Assembly (NCBI GenBank): GCA_963969495.1
Contig: OZ018328.1
Span: forward strand, 131,908,468 to 131,972,467
Direction of reading: 5' to 3'
Source of the DNA: Ceratothoa steindachneri
Taxonomy: Eukaryota; Arthropoda; Malacostraca; Isopoda; Cymothoidae
Length of the DNA stretch: 64,000 nucleotides
This document shows positions 61,078-64,000 of the stretch, one piece after another. Numbering within the stretch: position 1 is the first letter of the stretch; the number at the start of each line of letters is the position of its first letter. The position numbers and the translations under genes were made by a program. The notes under the pieces are model-generated. The model was not told the origin of the DNA, did not search any database, and was given only the letters and a program-made list of their open reading frames with translations.

Positions 61078-64000
61078 CTTTTTGTCAGTAGACCTTGTTT
61101 AAAGAGCTGCCTTGGCAAAAAAAAATGGTTTATCACCTTTTTTTTCGTCAAGCAATCTCTTCTCCTTTTGTTTGTACTGTGATAAAGAACTTCATCTTCA
61201 GCTAGTATTTGTAATCTCTGACAGAACCAATTGGGAACAGTATCTGCTCTAGTAAATAGGCCACCGGGTTTCACTGTTAGCTGTAGCCTCTATCTATCAG
61301 ACTCTTTTCATACCATCACTTATCCACAGTTTGGAAACTTCTCAGAATAAAAAATACTTATTTGCAGTTCTTTAGCTACTATTAAGGTTTTGACATTTGT
61401 AAAGTTTTTGAATAAATATTGTTCCCAACCTTAACCAAGAAGGTCCAGGCCAACTAAATTCAATTGATGTATTGTACTTTTCTTTAAGTCAGACTATAAT
61501 CTAGTGACACTAGAAGAAAAAAAAGAGATTCCTAGCTATGTGGCTCCAATAAATTCGCCCTCACAAATGACCAATAAAAATAATCCATCCTGTAGAAAAT
61601 TGGATCTTTCCTGGTAATTCTGCAATTTAGACACATTCTATAATGGGTGTATTGCAATGTAAGAAAATTTTTTAGATATAATAATGGCAAAAATATAAAT
61701 GAATCATTTTCTAATAAAATTATATGGTCGTTTTCTTCTTACATTTGTTTCGCGTTTCAAACATGTTAGGAATATCGGACGCACCATGAAGAAATCAACG
61801 CTATTAAAAAAAAAGACAAGTAAACGCATACTACGACTACTAATAAAAATAACTAGCAATAATAATAATATCAAAAAAACTCAATTGCAAAATAAATTTC
61901 ATGAATCCCGTAACGCAAGACCACTAAATTCCTATGGTTTTTCGCTTTGTTTTGAAACCGTTTATTTGTTTGTCCTCTCGACTTCATTTACATTCCAGCG
62001 CCTTTAATTTGCGAGCGAAGCCGTTCTTGTTCTGCCCTCTATTACAACTTCACCAAAGTTTCCTTAATGAAACTTTTATCGCTCAAGGATTTGTAAATAA
62101 ACCATGGAAATAGCTGTAAAATTAATTCCAGGAATTTAGGGAGGATCCTTCACCCCTCCGTTTTGATTTCCATTTTAAGCCCACACGCGTACACACCGAG
62201 ACACATCGTCCGGTAGTCCTTGTCGCCCACTTCTATTCTATTGTCTATCGTTTTATTCGTCTAAGTCCCTCCGTCGGCGGTCTCCTATGCAAAATTAGGT
62301 TCTATGTATTACGCCCACTAGCGAATTCACATTTGAAGTGGAGTTAGCCTAGCCTCATGAGGCCAGGGCCTGCCACCTTCTTCTTGCTTCCTTGTTGTTT
62401 TTCTTGTTTTGCATTTGTTTGTTTTTCTCTACTATGTGTATTGTTGTGGTGTTATTTTACCCACGTAACCTAATAATAGGCTAAATTAATTACAATTACA
62501 ACGATTTATACTCTTGCGGGCAGTCGTCAAATGGGCACTATAAAAAATGGTGTGTAGTGAGAGAAGGTGTGGTAGAATGTGTGTATGGTGTTTTACGGGA
62601 TAAGCTTCGGTGTATATTTGTATGCGAGAGGGTGATGACTACTAATGAGAGCTCAGAGCCAAGAGGCAAAAAAAAACAGCGCAGCAGAGAACCTTCATCG
62701 TCTCGTGGGATTGATATGTTGAATAATAAAACAACTGGAGGAAACTTGGGTTTTTGCTTTTTGCCTCATTTCTTTAAAAAATGAAATGGAATTAGTATTT
62801 TATATAATAATTGTCTAAAAGTTTTTACCCATTCTGGTGTTTTATTTTCGATTCGAAGTTTATCCATCGTTATATAAGTACTCATATTTAAGTACTCATT
62901 TTTGCTACTCATGGTCATATTTTTTGTTTTTTTCCTTATCTTTTTATATTATTCTCCCTATTATTATTAGTTATTTATGTCGCTAGTGTTGAATACTAGT
63001 TATAGTATTGCAAACTTCAGCTCACGTTTTATTCACAAGTTTCTTTTGCTTCACTCTGGTAAATCTTTTTTTTTACCCCAAACTCCAAATTCACCTTTGA
63101 TATCACACCCATTGACACTAAATTCCCCCAACTTGCAATCCCGAACATCAAAGGGAGCCCTTGAATACTGCAGAGACCCCATTCCTTCTCTTTTTCCTGC
63201 CATATAACAAGGCATAACGAGTTTCATGAATGATCCGTGTTACCGCGCACACTGAATGCATTCAAATACTACATTTCCACTCCGATAACATCGCCACAAA
63301 TTGTTCGGGAAATCGAGGTGTTTTGTTGTCTTTTAATTAAAAAAATATACAGGACTTGAGAAGAGAAAAAAAGCGTCTGACTTTAGCCCACGCCCTTTCT
63401 CTATTGATTTTCCGGTAGGACTCCCACAATGTTAGAAATACCGTACCTTCAATGAGAACTTCCTTCTCTCTCTCTCCTCCCTCTCTCGCACGAGGGATAT
63501 TGTTCTATGCGGTCGTTCTGTTGACGCCCTACCTTTTATCCGGTAATTTCATACCTTCGATCCTAGATTGGATAAGTAGTTAGATGCGACACAATTTTAG
63601 GAGGTAATTATTCTAATGAAATTATGTATACTGCAACCGAGAATAAATCTGCATAGCATTGTTATATGGCTGTATAGTGCTTCCAACGCGTATTTTTTTT
63701 GCAATGAAGTTATCTATTCTATCAATTTATCTCAGACTATTCTTGATTAGTTTTCCATTGTCTCTTCAAGTGACATAGAAACAAAAGACACTCGGCTGAT
63801 ACTGCAGATGAAGCTGTGCTAAAGAAAGGATTGCTTTAATTAAAGTTAAATAAAAATTCGAAAAAACGTTTGATTTAAACTTGCCGGAGATGGGGCTTAG
63901 AAATGTTTAACTTGTATATTTATTGTGAACGTTTACTTTTGCAAGGTTATTTAATTCATCTAATTACAATGTGAGTAGCAATTTATATATTCACGTCTAG
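61078..64000. other. Unassigned AT-rich sequence to the window end
   Basis: Short open frames only (102 codons at most, 61699-62007). The block at 62.0-62.4 kb is somewhat GC-richer but has no recognisable content. CT-rich tracts lie near 63463-63487. Confidence 0.4.

Overview
This window looks like repeat-dominated nuclear DNA from an arthropod, most probably a crustacean. It is AT-rich, full of long (TA)n arrays, and has no long intact gene. The lineage guess rests on families I recognise from memory: a Penelope-like element with a C-terminal GIY-YIG domain, jockey-type LINEs, mariner and Tc1-type DNA transposons, and two orphan single-exon families common in arthropods and other invertebrates. 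No host gene can be called with confidence. Almost every stretch with real coding similarity is a decayed mobile-element gene, so most gene-like entries are marked as pseudogenes.

Layout. 0.2-1.5 kb: a broken copy of orphan family A (motifs FDGPQIR, RFHQD, DYCW), then a mariner remnant. 3.0-3.9 kb: a fold-back element with 158-bp inverted arms; a relative lies at 39.84-40.17 kb and a fragment near 4.6 kb. 9.9-20 kb: a nest of retroelements. It holds a Penelope-like element on the minus strand bracketed by direct repeats (10.3-13.24 kb), a minus-strand jockey LINE with a mutated YADD box (13.5-15.82 kb), a second, inverted Penelope 3' fragment (15.82-16.38 kb), a plus-strand LINE with ORF1 and endonuclease (16.4-17.97 kb), and orphan family B (HWDGKLLP, ACRHH; 17.98-19.96 kb).

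20.2-22.5 kb: a 2.3-kb element with inverted arms of about 600 bp enclosing a decayed capsid-like gene of Maverick/Polinton flavour. This is the most unusual object in the window. 23.3-24.9 kb: TA arrays, one of which holds a complete but internally deleted mariner with 26-bp perfect terminal inverted repeats. 25.9-33 kb: a MITE, the gag-protease part of an LTR retroelement, and LINE, Tc1 and LINE remnants. 33-41 kb is mostly unassigned, with one Tc1 remnant. 41.6-47.2 kb: three tRNA-derived SINE copies in one orientation. Between the first and second lies a 1.77-kb, 16-bp-period minisatellite with higher-order structure.

48.9-55.3 kb: a 230-bp TA array, a nearly full-length broken copy of family A on the minus strand, a LINE RT fragment, a GC-rich island that may be functional, and a Tc1/mariner-superfamily transposase with a D-to-E change at the second catalytic position. 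55.3-64 kb: two more MITE copies, TA arrays and otherwise unassigned AT-rich DNA.

The coordinates of decayed elements are approximate, because they were set by eye where similarity fades.
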